Source: Actinomycetospora cinnamomea
GTDB lineage: Bacteria; Actinomycetota; Actinomycetes; Mycobacteriales; Pseudonocardiaceae
Length of the DNA: 64,000 nucleotides
Assembly: GCF_003096675.1 (NCBI RefSeq)
Contig: NZ_QEKW01000004.1
Location: 186,001 to 250,000, forward strand
Direction of reading: 5' to 3'
The notes beneath the pieces were generated by a model that ran no database searches, was not told the origin of the DNA, and saw only the letters and a program-made list of their open reading frames with translations. Shown here piece by piece: positions 1-10,228 of this stretch. The position numbers and the translations under genes are program-made. The number at the start of each line of letters is the position of its first letter. Position 1 is the stretch's first letter.

Positions 1-38
1 GTGGGACGCAGCGGGGGTGACCCTCGCTCCCTGCGCGG

Positions 39-497
39 TCAGCCCGGCGGGCGGAAGGTGATCCCGCAGCGCTGCTGGGTGACCTCCTGGATGCGGGTCA
101 CCGCGGGCTGGGCCTCCCGCCGCAGGCGCTCGAGGGTGGCGGTGTCGATGCGTGAGGGGTCGCCGCCGGTGCCCGCGAGGCTGGCCAGGGCCTGCTCGGT
201 CAGCGCCTGCACCGTGCGCCACTCGCCGGCGATCTCGGGCGGGGCGACGGCGACGAGGTCGGCGACCTGTCGCCGCGCCTGCTCCGAGGACGCCGGGACC
301 CCGCCCTGCCCCGCACCGGGCGCGGCCTGCTCGCCCTGCACCCGGGTGACCGTGTCGCAGTAGGCCCGCGCGGCGGGGTCGGGCGTCGCGGGGGCGGACG
401 TCGCCGCGGGGCTCGGCACGGTCGCGCCCGGGCCCGGTGGCGTGCCGCAGGCACCCACCCCCAGCGCGATCCCGATCCCGAGGACGACCCCCGTCAT
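39..497 (-). CDS. Small secreted lipoprotein of unknown function
   Basis: The 152-aa product starts with a short hydrophobic signal ending in a lipobox (GVGAC, Cys17 as the lipidated residue), so I infer it is anchored to the outer face of the membrane. A Pro/Ala/Thr-rich linker follows to about residue 45. A helical domain then carries Cys near residue 48 and a second Cys close to the C-terminus, which could form a disulfide. An upstream extension of the frame to 602 lacks a signal peptide at its N-terminus, so I chose the ATG at 497 that puts the signal first. I do not recognise a family. It diverges from the DUF3024 gene at 638. Confidence 0.7.
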   Translation of the reverse strand: MTGVVLGIGIALGVGACGTPPGPGATVPSPAATSAPATPDPAARAYCDTVTRVQGEQAAPGAGQGGVPASSEQARRQVADLVAVAPPEIAGEWRTVQALTEQALASLAGTGGDPSRIDTATLERLRREAQPAVTRIQEVTQQRCGITFRPPG

Positions 498-637
498 CCG
501 GCGTCCCGCAGACCCCACCGTCTCGCCTCCCACCGCGTGGTCCCGACCGGCGCATGCTGGCAGGCCGACCCGGGGACCGCCGGACCGGGGCACGAGTGGC
601 ACGGCGCACTGTCAGCGGACGGGGACGGCGTGTCACA

Positions 638-985
638 GTGAGGCCCGTGCAGGTCCCCGACGAACACCGCGCCATGGTCCGGCAGTGGTGTGCGCGCCGT
701 GTCCCCGAGGATCAGCGCGACCAGCTGCGCATCTCCTACACCGAGCGCGCCGGCCGCATCACGATCTCGGCCCGCCGCGCGCCGGTGTTCCCCGAGCTCG
801 GCACCGGGTGGACCACCGAGCCGATCGCCCAGCTGCGCCTGGTGCCGCACGAGGACCGCTGGATCCTGCTCTGGCCCGACTCGAGCGGGCGGTGGCACCG
901 CTACCCCGACGAGACGAAGGCGGGCTCGCCGGCGCCGCTGCTCGACATCGTCGACGCCGACCCGACCGGCATCTTCTGGGGATGA
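638..985 (+). CDS. DUF3024 family protein
   Basis: This 115-aa protein has the layout I associate with DUF3024: an N-terminal helix (DEHRAMVRQWCARRVP), then beta strands with an arginine-rich RAGRITISARR strand and a W-x-LLWPD-x-x-x-RWHRY segment, ending in a short acidic tail. The family has no established biochemical role. The start is the GTG at 638, because the upstream frame is arginine/proline junk; a GTG at 647 is an alternative. Its stop overlaps the next gene's ATG (ATGA at 982), so it is probably translationally coupled to the Nudix hydrolase. Confidence 0.75.
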   Translation: MRPVQVPDEHRAMVRQWCARRVPEDQRDQLRISYTERAGRITISARRAPVFPELGTGWTTEPIAQLRLVPHEDRWILLWPDSSGRWHRYPDETKAGSPAPLLDIVDADPTGIFWG

Positions 986-1599
986 CCCCGGCGACCCCCT
1001 CCGCGGTGGCCGCGCGCGTCACCGCCCACCACCGCGACGACCGCCGCGCGGTCCACCGGCCCGACCTGCGCCACGCCGCGGTGGCCGTCGTCGTCCTCGA
1101 CGACCCCGCGCGGGGCCCCGGCGTGCTGCTGACCCGGCGGACGTCGCGGCTGCGCGACCACCCCGGTCAGTTCGCGCTGCCCGGCGGCTCGCTCGATCCC
1201 GGCGAGGACGTCGTCACCGCGGCGCGCCGCGAGCTGGACGAGGAACTCGGGCTGCGCCTCGACGAGGAGGCCGTGCTCGGGCTGCTCGACGACTACCCGA
1301 CCCGTTCCGGCTTCGTGATCACGCCCGTGGTGATGGCCGCGTCCGGTGCCGTCGCCGACCTGCGTCCCTCGCCGGACGAGGTCAGCGAGCTGTTCCACAT
1401 CACCCTCGGCGAGCTCGACGTCGAGCCGCGCTACGTGGCGATCGAGGAGTCACCGCGACCCGTGGTGCAGATGCCGCTCGTCGGCCACTCCATCCACGCC
1501 CCCACCGCCGCGGTGCTGCTCCAGTTCCGCGAGGTGGCGCTGCACGGGCGGACCACGCGCGTCGACGGGCTCGAGCAGCCGGTGTTCGCCTGGCGCTGA
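982..1599 (+). CDS. Nudix hydrolase, CoA pyrophosphatase-like
   Basis: The 205-aa protein has a complete Nudix box at about residues 69-91 (G-x5-E-x7-REL-x-EE-x-GL), the Mg-binding loop that cleaves nucleoside diphosphates linked to another moiety. Just before it, LLTRRTSRLRDHPGQFALPGG (residues 49-69) resembles the UPF0035 signature of NudL-type CoA diphosphatases, so hydrolysis of CoA and derivatives is the likeliest reaction. Length fits that subfamily (about 200 aa). The ATG at 982 overlaps the DUF3024 stop by 4 nt. Substrate assignment is by motif only. Confidence 0.85.
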   Translation: MTPATPSAVAARVTAHHRDDRRAVHRPDLRHAAVAVVVLDDPARGPGVLLTRRTSRLRDHPGQFALPGGSLDPGEDVVTAARRELDEELGLRLDEEAVLGLLDDYPTRSGFVITPVVMAASGAVADLRPSPDEVSELFHITLGELDVEPRYVAIEESPRPVVQMPLVGHSIHAPTAAVLLQFREVALHGRTTRVDGLEQPVFAWR

Positions 1600-1743
1600 G
1601 GGTCCGAGCAACCTCGGGGATCGTTCAAGCGCCGTGACGCGTGCGACGAATGGGTGCGGCGGTGGGCGACCCGTGGTTGTCTGGAATGTGCTCTACGGCT
1701 CAGCCGTGGTCCAGTCGAGAACACTGAGGATGTGGAACGCACC

Positions 1744-3309
1744 GTGTGCGGAATCGTCGCGGCGTACGGAGACATCGACCCCGAGAAGTGCGAGCGGATG
1801 CTCGCCCGCATCCACCACCGAGGACCGGACGACACCGGTCGCGTGCACCTCGAGCACGCGTGGCTCGGTCACCAGCGGCTCTCGATCATGGATGTGAGCG
1901 GCGGCAAGCAGCCGATCGCCGACGACACCGACTCCGCCTACGTCGTCGGCAACGGCGAGATCTACAACCACGAGGACATCCGCGACGTCCTCTCCGAGGT
2001 CCGCTTCGCCACCGACTCGGACACCGAGTCGGCGTTCCGCCTCGTGCTGCGCGACGGCTCGGCCGCCCTGCACGACCTGCGTGGCATGTTCGCGCTCGCC
2101 ATGGCCCACACCGACGGCCGCGGCGCCGTGGCCCGCGACCCGATCGGCATCAAGCCGCTGTACTGGGCGCGCCGCGACGGCGTGACGCTCTTCGCCAGCG
2201 AGCTGCGCGCGTTCGACCCCGAGGACCAGCCCCTCGTCGAGGCCTTCCCGCCCGGGCACGTGTGGACGCCGGGCCTGGTGGGCGGGGCCGGCGACGACTA
2301 CGCGGTGGGCGCCATGGTGCGCTTCGCCGACGCCGTCCCGGTCGAGGTCCGCCCCGCGCGCCTGGCGCCGGACAAGCAGTGGACCGAGGAGGACCTGGGG
2401 CACATCCGCGACGTGCTCTCCGACTCGGTCCGGCGCCACATGATGAGCGACGTGCCGGTCGGCGTGTTCCTCTCCGGAGGCCTGGACTCGGCGATCGTCG
2501 CCGCGATCGCCGCCAAGGTCGCCGAGGAGAAGGGCGAGCGCCTGCCGACGTTCGCCGTCGGCACCGAGGGCTCGGGCGACCTGCTCGCCGCCCGCGCGGT
2601 CGCCGAGTACCTGGGCACCGACCACCACGAGATCGTCCCGACGGCCGAGGACCTCGAGTCCGCGCTGGACGAGGCCGTCACCGTCATCGAGCACTTCGAC
2701 CCGGCGCTGGTGCGCTCGGCCGTGCCGAACCTGCTGCTGGCCCGCGAGGCGGTCGAGCACGTCAAGGTGGTGCTCACCGGCGAGGGCGCCGACGAGCTGT
2801 TCGCCGGCTACGAGTACGTCCACAGCGAGGAGTTCTCGACCCCGGACACCCTGCAGGCCGAGCTGGTGCGCTCGATCGAGATGCTCCACGAGCTCAACCT
2901 GCAGCGCTGCGACCGGGCGACGATGAACTACGGCCTCGAGGCGCGGGTGCCGTTCCTCGACGCGACGGTGATGCGCGAGATGCTCGCGATCCCCGCGGAG
3001 TGGAAGCTGAAGATCCACGAGCGCACCGAGAAGCAGCTGCTGCGCGAGGCGTTCGACGGGATGGTGCCCCACGACATCATCTGGCGCGGCAAGGAGCAGT
3101 TCGGCGACGGCTCGGGCGCCAAGGACGTGCTGTCGGCGCTGGTCGAGAAGGAGAAGGCCAAGGAGGGAGCGCAGGACGCCGAGCACCCGACGGTCGAGCA
3201 CGGCTGGGCGCTGCGCAGCGACGAGGAGGTCGCGTACTACCGGACGTGGCACCGCAGCTTCGCCGGCGTGCGCCCCGATCGCACCCTGGGCGCCTTTGCC
3301 ACTGCGTGA
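1744..3309 (+). CDS. asnB: Asparagine synthase (glutamine-hydrolysing)
   Basis: This 521-aa enzyme makes asparagine from aspartate, glutamine and ATP. The start is the GTG at 1744, which places Cys2 directly after the initiator (CGIVAAYG), as required for the N-terminal-nucleophile class II glutaminase domain; longer readings would bury that Cys. The glutaminase spans roughly residues 2-190, with RGPD and NGEIYN. The synthetase domain carries the ATP pyrophosphatase loop SGGLDS at about 244-249, then TGEGADELFAGY and the C-terminal ARVPFLD. Length is close to E. coli AsnB (554 aa). It stands alone, closed by a strong hairpin just downstream. Confidence 0.93.
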   Translation: MCGIVAAYGDIDPEKCERMLARIHHRGPDDTGRVHLEHAWLGHQRLSIMDVSGGKQPIADDTDSAYVVGNGEIYNHEDIRDVLSEVRFATDSDTESAFRLVLRDGSAALHDLRGMFALAMAHTDGRGAVARDPIGIKPLYWARRDGVTLFASELRAFDPEDQPLVEAFPPGHVWTPGLVGGAGDDYAVGAMVRFADAVPVEVRPARLAPDKQWTEEDLGHIRDVLSDSVRRHMMSDVPVGVFLSGGLDSAIVAAIAAKVAEEKGERLPTFAVGTEGSGDLLAARAVAEYLGTDHHEIVPTAEDLESALDEAVTVIEHFDPALVRSAVPNLLLAREAVEHVKVVLTGEGADELFAGYEYVHSEEFSTPDTLQAELVRSIEMLHELNLQRCDRATMNYGLEARVPFLDATVMREMLAIPAEWKLKIHERTEKQLLREAFDGMVPHDIIWRGKEQFGDGSGAKDVLSALVEKEKAKEGAQDAEHPTVEHGWALRSDEEVAYYRTWHRSFAGVRPDRTLGAFATA

Positions 3310-3311
3310 CT

Positions 3312-3353
3312 CGTGAGTGCCTGTCCGTGCCAGGGCACGGACAGGCACTCACG
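3312..3353 (+). terminator. Long perfect hairpin after asnB
   Basis: The arms 3313-3331 and 3334-3352 are exact reverse complements (19 bp, with one further C-G pair outside), separated by only 2 nt. No T-run follows, which is usual for terminators in GC-rich actinomycetes. The stem begins 3 nt after the asnB stop and lies before the next gene on the same strand, so it most likely ends the asnB transcript; it would also work in the other direction. Confidence 0.75.
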
Positions 3354-3406
3354 GGCGCGGAGCGCCAAACCGGTTGAGGGTCGCACCACCCCGGGTACAC
3401 GGGCGT

Positions 3407-4237
3407 ATGAGCGACGTCCCCGACATCGAGCTGAACAACGGCACGAAGATTCCCCAGCTCGGGTTCGGTGTGTTCCAGATCGACCCGGCCGACACCGCCG
3501 ACGCGGTGACGAACGCGCTGGAGGTCGGATACCGCCACATCGACACCGCGCAGATGTACGGCAACGAGGCCGAGGTCGGCGAGGCCATCGCCAAGTCCGG
3601 CATCCCGCGTGACGAGCTGTGGATCACGACGAAGTGCAACAACTCGAACCACGGCTACGACGACGCGCAGTCGGCCCTCGACGAGAGCCTGCAGAAGATG
3701 GGGCTCGACCACGTCGACCTCTACCTCATCCACTGGCCGCTGCCCGGCAAGGACCTCTACGTCGAGACCTGGAAGGGCTTCGAGCAGGCCCAGCGGGACG
3801 GCAGGACGCGCGCGATCGGCGTCTCGAACTTCCAGCCGCACCACCTCGACCGTCTCCTCGCCGAGACCGAGACCGTGCCGGCGGTGAACCAGATCGAGCT
3901 CCACCCGCACATGCAGCAGGCGGGCCTGCGCTCCTACCACGAGCGTCACGGCATCCACACCGAGGCGTGGAGCCCGATCGGCCAGGGCAAGGGCCTCCTC
4001 GACGCCCCCGAGCTCGCCGAGATCGCGCAGGCGCACGGCAAGAGCGCCGCACAGGTGGTCCTGCGCTGGCACCTGCAGCTCGGCAACATCGTCTTCCCGA
4101 AGTCCTCCACCGCGGAGCGCATGCGGGAGAACTTCGACATCTTCGACTTCGAGCTCACCGTCGCCGAGATGGGCCGGATCGAGGGCATGGAGAAGGCGGA
4201 GCGTCTGGGCCCGGACCCGGACAAGTTCGACCGGTAG
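3407..4237 (+). CDS. Aldo/keto reductase (2,5-diketogluconate reductase type)
   Basis: The 276-aa protein is a classic AKR TIM barrel that reduces carbonyls with NADPH. The catalytic tetrad is visible: Asp46 and Tyr51 (DTAQMYGNE), Lys76 (WITTKCNN) and His109 (LYLIHWPLP). GVSNF and NQIELHPHMQQ match the AKR4/5 groups that include 2,5-diketo-D-gluconate reductases and broad methylglyoxal/aldehyde reductases. The C-terminal cofactor segment (FPKSSTAERMRENFDIFDFELT) is intact. The ATG at 3407 is chosen because the frame upstream runs through the asnB hairpin. Physiological substrate unknown. Confidence 0.9.
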   Translation: MSDVPDIELNNGTKIPQLGFGVFQIDPADTADAVTNALEVGYRHIDTAQMYGNEAEVGEAIAKSGIPRDELWITTKCNNSNHGYDDAQSALDESLQKMGLDHVDLYLIHWPLPGKDLYVETWKGFEQAQRDGRTRAIGVSNFQPHHLDRLLAETETVPAVNQIELHPHMQQAGLRSYHERHGIHTEAWSPIGQGKGLLDAPELAEIAQAHGKSAAQVVLRWHLQLGNIVFPKSSTAERMRENFDIFDFELTVAEMGRIEGMEKAERLGPDPDKFDR

Positions 4238-4370
4238 TCGTCTCCCGGCCGGCACGCGCCCGCACCGGCGTGCCGCCGGGACGCCCCGCGGCCCGGCCAT
4301 CGGCGGAAGCCCCCGCCCGCCGATGTCCGGGCCGCGCCATGTCGGTGCCGTATCGGGGCACCCTGGACCC

Positions 4371-5000
4371 GTGAGCTTCTCGGACGAGCTGCGGACCCGG
4401 ACGGCGACGACGTGGGAGGCCGCCACCGGCCACCGGTTCGTCGAGCAGCTGTGGGCGGGCACCGTCGACGACGCGGTGATGGGGCGCTACCTCGCCCAGG
4501 ACGCCCTGTTCCTCGACCGTTTCGTCGCCCTCCTCGGTGAGGCCGTCGCGGCCGCCGACCGCACCGACGCGCGCATGGCGATCGCCCGCCAGCTGGGCAT
4601 GGTCGCCGGCGAGGAGAACGACTACTTCGCCCGCGCGCTGGGACGCCTCGGGATCGTCGAGCCGGCGACCCCGCTGCCGCCCACGCGGGGCTTCCTCGAG
4701 CTCATGGACGACGCGCGCCGCTCCGGGGTCTACGGCAACGTGCTCGCGGTGCTGCTCGTCGCCGAATGGCTCTACCTCGACTGGGCCGCGCGCCCGGAGC
4801 CGTCGCCGCGCGACTGGCTGCACCGCGAGTGGATCGACCTGCATCGCGGCTCGGCGTTCGCGGCGTGGGTGGGGCTCCTGCGTGCCGAGACCGACCGCGT
4901 CGCGGCGGCCACCGACGACGCCGGCCGCGAGAGCATGGCCGGGGTGTTCACCCGCGCGGTCGAGCTGGAGCTCGCGTTCTTCGACGCCGCGTATCCCTAG
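4371..5000 (+). CDS. TenA family protein, Cys-less (TenA_E type)
   Basis: The 209-aa all-helical protein matches the TenA/thiaminase II family, which salvages thiamine pyrimidine breakdown products. The GEENDYF segment, the VAEWLYLDW helix and the C-terminal ELELAFFDAAYP with its conserved Glu (about 198-200) are diagnostic. The active-site Cys of B. subtilis-type TenA (a PCYWLY-like motif) is replaced by Ala, and the whole protein contains no Cys. That places it with the TenA_E subgroup, which relies on Glu instead. No thiamine genes lie nearby. The GTG at 4371 is used because the frame before it is proline-rich and off-family. Confidence 0.8.
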   Translation: MSFSDELRTRTATTWEAATGHRFVEQLWAGTVDDAVMGRYLAQDALFLDRFVALLGEAVAAADRTDARMAIARQLGMVAGEENDYFARALGRLGIVEPATPLPPTRGFLELMDDARRSGVYGNVLAVLLVAEWLYLDWAARPEPSPRDWLHREWIDLHRGSAFAAWVGLLRAETDRVAAATDDAGRESMAGVFTRAVELELAFFDAAYP

Positions 5001-5393
5001 TCAGGCCGCCGAGGGGAGGCGCTTGCGCAGGCGTCGCAGCTGCGCGTCCAGGTGCGGGCGGGCGCGCCGCTGGCCACCCCGCTCGACGATGGCCGCCGCC
5101 AGGGACGCGAGCACCCGCTCCAGGCGCGCGGCGTCCGGGCACCAGCCGCGGCGCTCGCACTCCTCGAGCCACTCGACCGCACCGCGGTGCCCCCGCTCGC
5201 CGTTGCACCGCCGGCAGGCCGCGACCTCGTTCTCCAGCCACGACGGCCCGCCCTTGATCTTGGGCACGACGTGGTCGGTGGTGGCGGCGACGGTGCCGGT
5301 GAGGGGGCGGGCGCACCACAGGCACGTGTCGCCGTCGCGCTCCTGCGCGGCGACCAACCGCTCCGCCCGCCCAAGCTGCCGCATCCCCTCCAT
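5001..5393 (-). CDS. HNH endonuclease family protein
   Basis: This 130-aa protein has a zinc-bound HNH nuclease core: Cys24/Cys27, Asp40-His41 (TDHVVPKIKGG), Asn55 (WLENEVAAC), Cys60/Cys63 and N64-GERGHRG, in the order of small stand-alone HNH proteins. A basic, helical C-terminus (RRLRKRL) could contact DNA. Targets are unknown; such genes may be DNA-repair, restriction or mobile-element nucleases, and no mobile element is visible here. Its stop abuts the TenA-family stop (convergent). The ATG at 5393 follows a GGTGG stretch; the Met at 5384 is an alternative. Confidence 0.8.
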   Translation of the reverse strand: MEGMRQLGRAERLVAAQERDGDTCLWCARPLTGTVAATTDHVVPKIKGGPSWLENEVAACRRCNGERGHRGAVEWLEECERRGWCPDAARLERVLASLAAAIVERGGQRRARPHLDAQLRRLRKRLPSAA

Positions 5394-5490
5394 GGTGCCA
5401 CCGGATGCGCGCCGGGGTCGCGCAACTGCGAGCGCGGTGGGTGCCGACGGCCGATGCCGCCCGGGTGGCGCGCGCCTAGCGTCGAGGACG

Positions 5491-6015
5491 ATGACCACCG
5501 ATGGCACGACGTCCCGGTCCGCCGACGCGAGCGGGCAGATCCTCACCGAGGCGGCCCGCCGCATGCTGCCGGTCCTCGCCGGCCGCGTGCTCACCGCCGT
5601 GGCCGACCGCGCGGTCGAGAAGGTGGAGGGGCTCGCCGACCGGCTCGACCAGCACCGCGCGGGCGAGCGCCCGGAGCACGAGGGGGCCTCCGCCGCGCCG
5701 TCGACCGGGAGCTCGGGCGGGGGCGTGATGGGCACGGCCTTCGCCTTCGTCGTCGAGCAGGCCCGCACCCTCCTCACGCTGATCGTGCGCCTCGCGTCGC
5801 AGGCCCTCGAGATGCTGCGCCGGGCCACCGAGCAGCTGCGGGCCCGCCGCGCACCGGAGGGTATCGACGAGGCGCCGGAACCCGAGGAGGTCGTCGCGCC
5901 GGAGGACCTCGACGAGGACGACGCCGAGGACGACCTCGAGGACGACTTCGAGGACGACCTCGAGGACGACCTCGAGGAGGACGAGACCGAGGAGCGCGTC
6001 ACGGCCGGCGTCTGA
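5491..6015 (+). CDS. Hypothetical protein with long acidic C-terminal tail
   Basis: The 174-aa protein is not one I recognise. Residues 10-50 form an amphipathic helix (AARRMLPVLAGRVLTAVADRAVEKVEGLADRL), a Gly/Ser linker follows, and residues 80-125 contain a second hydrophobic/amphipathic helix (FAFVVEQARTLLTLIVRLASQALEMLRR). The last 45 residues are almost entirely Glu/Asp in near-repeats of EDDLEDD. The acidic tail suggests a cation-, protein- or DNA-mimic interaction surface, which is inference. The ATG at 5491 lies a few bases after a GAGG ribosome-binding site. Confidence 0.6.
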   Translation: MTTDGTTSRSADASGQILTEAARRMLPVLAGRVLTAVADRAVEKVEGLADRLDQHRAGERPEHEGASAAPSTGSSGGGVMGTAFAFVVEQARTLLTLIVRLASQALEMLRRATEQLRARRAPEGIDEAPEPEEVVAPEDLDEDDAEDDLEDDFEDDLEDDLEEDETEERVTAGV

Positions 6016-6088
6016 GGTAGCGGTCATCGGGCAGTGCCATCGGGCAGGGTGGGACGCGTCGTCCCCCGACCGACCCAGGAGCCGCCCG

Positions 6089-7714
<1,626 letters not shown>

Positions 7715-9046
7715 TCACGCCCGGTCCGGCGTGGGCGGCACCTCCGGGTCCGGCGTGGGCGGCACCTCCGGGTCGGGCGCGACGATCGGCAGCTCGGAGG
7801 CGGTGTCGGCGACCAGAGCGCGGGCCGCGGAGTCGGTCGGGGCACGCTCGGCGAGGGCCTCGAGCGCCCGCTCGGTGCCCACGTCGGCCCCGGCCTGCTC
7901 GGAGAGCAGCCAGCGCACCTCGAGCAGGTCGCAGTAGGCCTGCACCGGCGTGCCGACGTGGCGCACGGCGGCGTGCGCCCGGCGCATGCCGGGGGTGAGC
8001 ACGTCGTGCATCCAGCTCGCGATGGCCTCCTCCTCGCCCACCCGGTGCGGGTGCTCGCGGGCGATCGCGCGCTGGTGGGCGCGCAGGTCGCCGAGCAGGA
8101 TGCGGGCCTGGCCCTCGCCCACCTCGAGCCCCGTCAACTCCTCGAGGTAGCGCGCGTGGTGGTTGCGCTCGCCGACGAGCAGCCGCAGGCGCACGGCGCC
8201 GCCGCCACCACCGTCGCCGCCACCGCCGCCCTCGGCGGGCGCGAGGCTGACCTCGTCGACGACGAAGCCGAGGTCGTTGAGCTCGCGGACGGTCCCCTCG
8301 ATGCGGTAGCGGTCGCCGAACGCGAACTGCGGCTGGGCGTGCAGCGCCTCCCAGAGGGCCTCGTAGCGCGACGGGAGCTCCATGGCCTCGGCGATCAGCT
8401 GTTCCTCGATCTCGGGCGGCCGGCCCAGGCTCGCAGCCAGGTCGACCATCCCCGAGGCCACGTTCTCGACGAGGATCTCCAGGTCCTGGGCGCGCTGACC
8501 GTCGGACAGCGACGGGTGCACCTCGCTGGTCTCGGCGTCGACGAGCCACGCCTGGAAGAGCTGGCCGTCGCGGGAGAACAGGGTGTTGGCGAGGGAGCAG
8601 TCTCCCCAGTAGACGCCGTGGCGGTGCAGCTCGACGATCAGCCCGACCATCGCGTCGAAGAGTCGCGAGCGGTGGGCCGGCCGGTTCGGGGGCAGGCGCG
8701 CGATGAGCCGGCGGTACTGCCACGAGCCGGTGAGGTAGCGGGTGAGCAGGATCGAGCAGTCGTGGTCGGGCTGGGTGACGAGGCCCGCGGGACGCACGGC
8801 GGGCAGGCCGGTCTCCTCGAGGTGACGCAGCACGTCGAACTCGCGCCGGGCGATCCGCGGGGGCAGCTCCTTGAGCGCCCAGAGCCCGCCGTCGACCTCG
8901 ACGAAGCGCACGAGGTGGCGGCTCGGGCCGACGGGCAGCTCGCGCAGCGGGACCTCGTCGGGGTCCCAGTCGCCGAGCGGCCGCTCCCAGGGCAGGCCGA
9001 TGAGGCCGGGCGAGGGCCGGCGCAGCCGGAGGTCGGGCGGGGTCAC
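7715..9046 (-). CDS. DUF4032 kinase-like protein
   Basis: The 443-aa protein has an N-terminal lipopolysaccharide-kinase-like fold followed by a DUF4032 region. Kinase landmarks: Lys59 (LWALKELP), a catalytic loop HGVYWGDCSLANTL with Asp149 and Asn154, and a metal-site VDAET with Asp170. A Gly/Asp-rich insert lies near residues 275-285, and the C-terminus holds a duplicated PDPEVPPTP repeat. The substrate is unknown; sugar or glycerophosphate phosphorylation is only a guess from the neighbourhood. The GTG start overlaps the LacI stop by 4 nt, so both are made from one transcript. Its stop abuts the glucosidase stop. Confidence 0.8.
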   Translation of the reverse strand: MTPPDLRLRRPSPGLIGLPWERPLGDWDPDEVPLRELPVGPSRHLVRFVEVDGGLWALKELPPRIARREFDVLRHLEETGLPAVRPAGLVTQPDHDCSILLTRYLTGSWQYRRLIARLPPNRPAHRSRLFDAMVGLIVELHRHGVYWGDCSLANTLFSRDGQLFQAWLVDAETSEVHPSLSDGQRAQDLEILVENVASGMVDLAASLGRPPEIEEQLIAEAMELPSRYEALWEALHAQPQFAFGDRYRIEGTVRELNDLGFVVDEVSLAPAEGGGGGDGGGGGAVRLRLLVGERNHHARYLEELTGLEVGEGQARILLGDLRAHQRAIAREHPHRVGEEEAIASWMHDVLTPGMRRAHAAVRHVGTPVQAYCDLLEVRWLLSEQAGADVGTERALEALAERAPTDSAARALVADTASELPIVAPDPEVPPTPDPEVPPTPDRA

Positions 9047-10110
9047 CGCGGCACCCCCGGCGGCGAGGTGGTGCCGCGCAGCACCAGGCGGGTCGGCAGC
9101 ATCTCGGCGGGGGGTACCCGTGGTGGCGGCCCCCCGCGCAGGGTGTCGAGCACCATCGCCCCCGCGCGCCGGCCCTGCTCGCGGACGGGCTGGGCCACGG
9201 TCGTCAGGTCGGTCAGTGCGGCGAGCGGGTGGTCGTCGATCCCGATGACCGAGATGTCCTCCGGCACGCGCAGACCGGCGCGGCGCAGGGTGCGCATCGC
9301 GCCGAGCGCCATCTCGTCGCAGTGGGCGAAGACCGCGGTCGGCGGCGCGCGCAGGCCGAGCAGCCGGGACATGCCCTCCGCGCCGCCCTCGCCGTCCCAG
9401 GGCACGGTGACCACGAGGTCGTCGTCGGGCTCGGTGGCCGCGTCGCGCAGCGCCGCCCGCCACGCCGACGCCCGCCCGTCGGGGTCGGGCGAGAGGCGCT
9501 GCTCGTCGCCGCCCGCGAGCATGCCGATGCGCCGGTGCCCGAGGTGGAGCAGGTGGTCGACGGCCTGGCGCCCGGCGCGGTGGTCGTCGATGCCGACCGA
9601 CGGGTACGACGCGACCCGTCCGCCGGCGGCGACGACGACGACCCCGAGGGACGCGAGTCGGGCATGCTCGACCTCGTCCACGGCGAACGCCAGCACGACG
9701 ACGGCGTCGACCCCCCGCCGCGCCGGCAGCCGCGCGAAGAAGGCGTGCCGTTCCTCCGGGCCGCCGACCCGGAAGAGCACGAGGTCGAGCTCGGCCGCCC
9801 GCAGTTCGGCCTCGAGCCCCTCGATGAGCTCGCCGAAGAACCAGCGCGACGGGTGGGGCACGAGGACCGCGACCCGGCCGGTCGGCCCCCCGGCGAGCCG
9901 GGTGGCCTCGGGGGAGGCGACGTAGTCGAGCAGCGCCGCCGCCTCGCGGACCCGGCGGCGCGTCGCCTCGGCGACGTGCGGGTGGTCGCCGAGCGCGCGC
10001 GACGCGGTGGCCGACGAGACCCCGGCATGGCGCGCGACGTCGTCGAGGGTGACGCGCGACGAGGGCCGCAGGGCGGCCGTGCCCTGTGGGTCCGTGGTGT
10101 CGCCCGTCAC
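9043..10110 (-). CDS. LacI-family transcriptional regulator of the sugar importer
   Basis: The 355-aa repressor has a LacI helix-turn-helix at about residues 20-45 (VTLDDVARHAGVSSATASRALGDHPHV), a hinge helix, and a periplasmic-binding-protein-like sugar domain (GIDDHRAGRQAVDHLLHLGHRRIG; ISVIGIDDHPLAA). It reads divergently from lpqY-sugABC, with two LacI-type operators between them, so repression of the importer relieved by an imported sugar is the expected mechanism. The GTG at 10110 gives a normal N-terminus of about 18 residues before the HTH. It is coupled to the DUF4032 gene by GTGA. Confidence 0.88.
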   Translation of the reverse strand: MTGDTTDPQGTAALRPSSRVTLDDVARHAGVSSATASRALGDHPHVAEATRRRVREAAALLDYVASPEATRLAGGPTGRVAVLVPHPSRWFFGELIEGLEAELRAAELDLVLFRVGGPEERHAFFARLPARRGVDAVVVLAFAVDEVEHARLASLGVVVVAAGGRVASYPSVGIDDHRAGRQAVDHLLHLGHRRIGMLAGGDEQRLSPDPDGRASAWRAALRDAATEPDDDLVVTVPWDGEGGAEGMSRLLGLRAPPTAVFAHCDEMALGAMRTLRRAGLRVPEDISVIGIDDHPLAALTDLTTVAQPVREQGRRAGAMVLDTLRGGPPPRVPPAEMLPTRLVLRGTTSPPGVPR

Positions 10111-10132
10111 GGCCGGAGCATCGCACGGGTCC

Positions 10133-10146
10133 TGCAAGCGGTTCCA
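10133..10146. promoter_or_regulatory. LacI-type operator O1
   Basis: The 14-mer reads tgcAAgCGgTTcca, an imperfect palindrome that matches the LacI-family consensus AANCGNTT around a central CG. It lies 23 bp upstream of the LacI-family start codon and is placed to autoregulate that gene. Confidence 0.65.
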
Positions 10147-10228
10147 GGAGCGAGTGGCGGCGTTGGCTCCGATGCCCGCCCGGGTTGCCCCAGACGCCAC
10201 AGCGTCACCGTGTGATCGCGAAGAGCAC

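Noticed and set aside
1693-3348. Minus-strand frame opposite asnB
   Set aside because: Composition is His/Arg/Val-biased as expected for an antisense frame; asnB is unmistakable.
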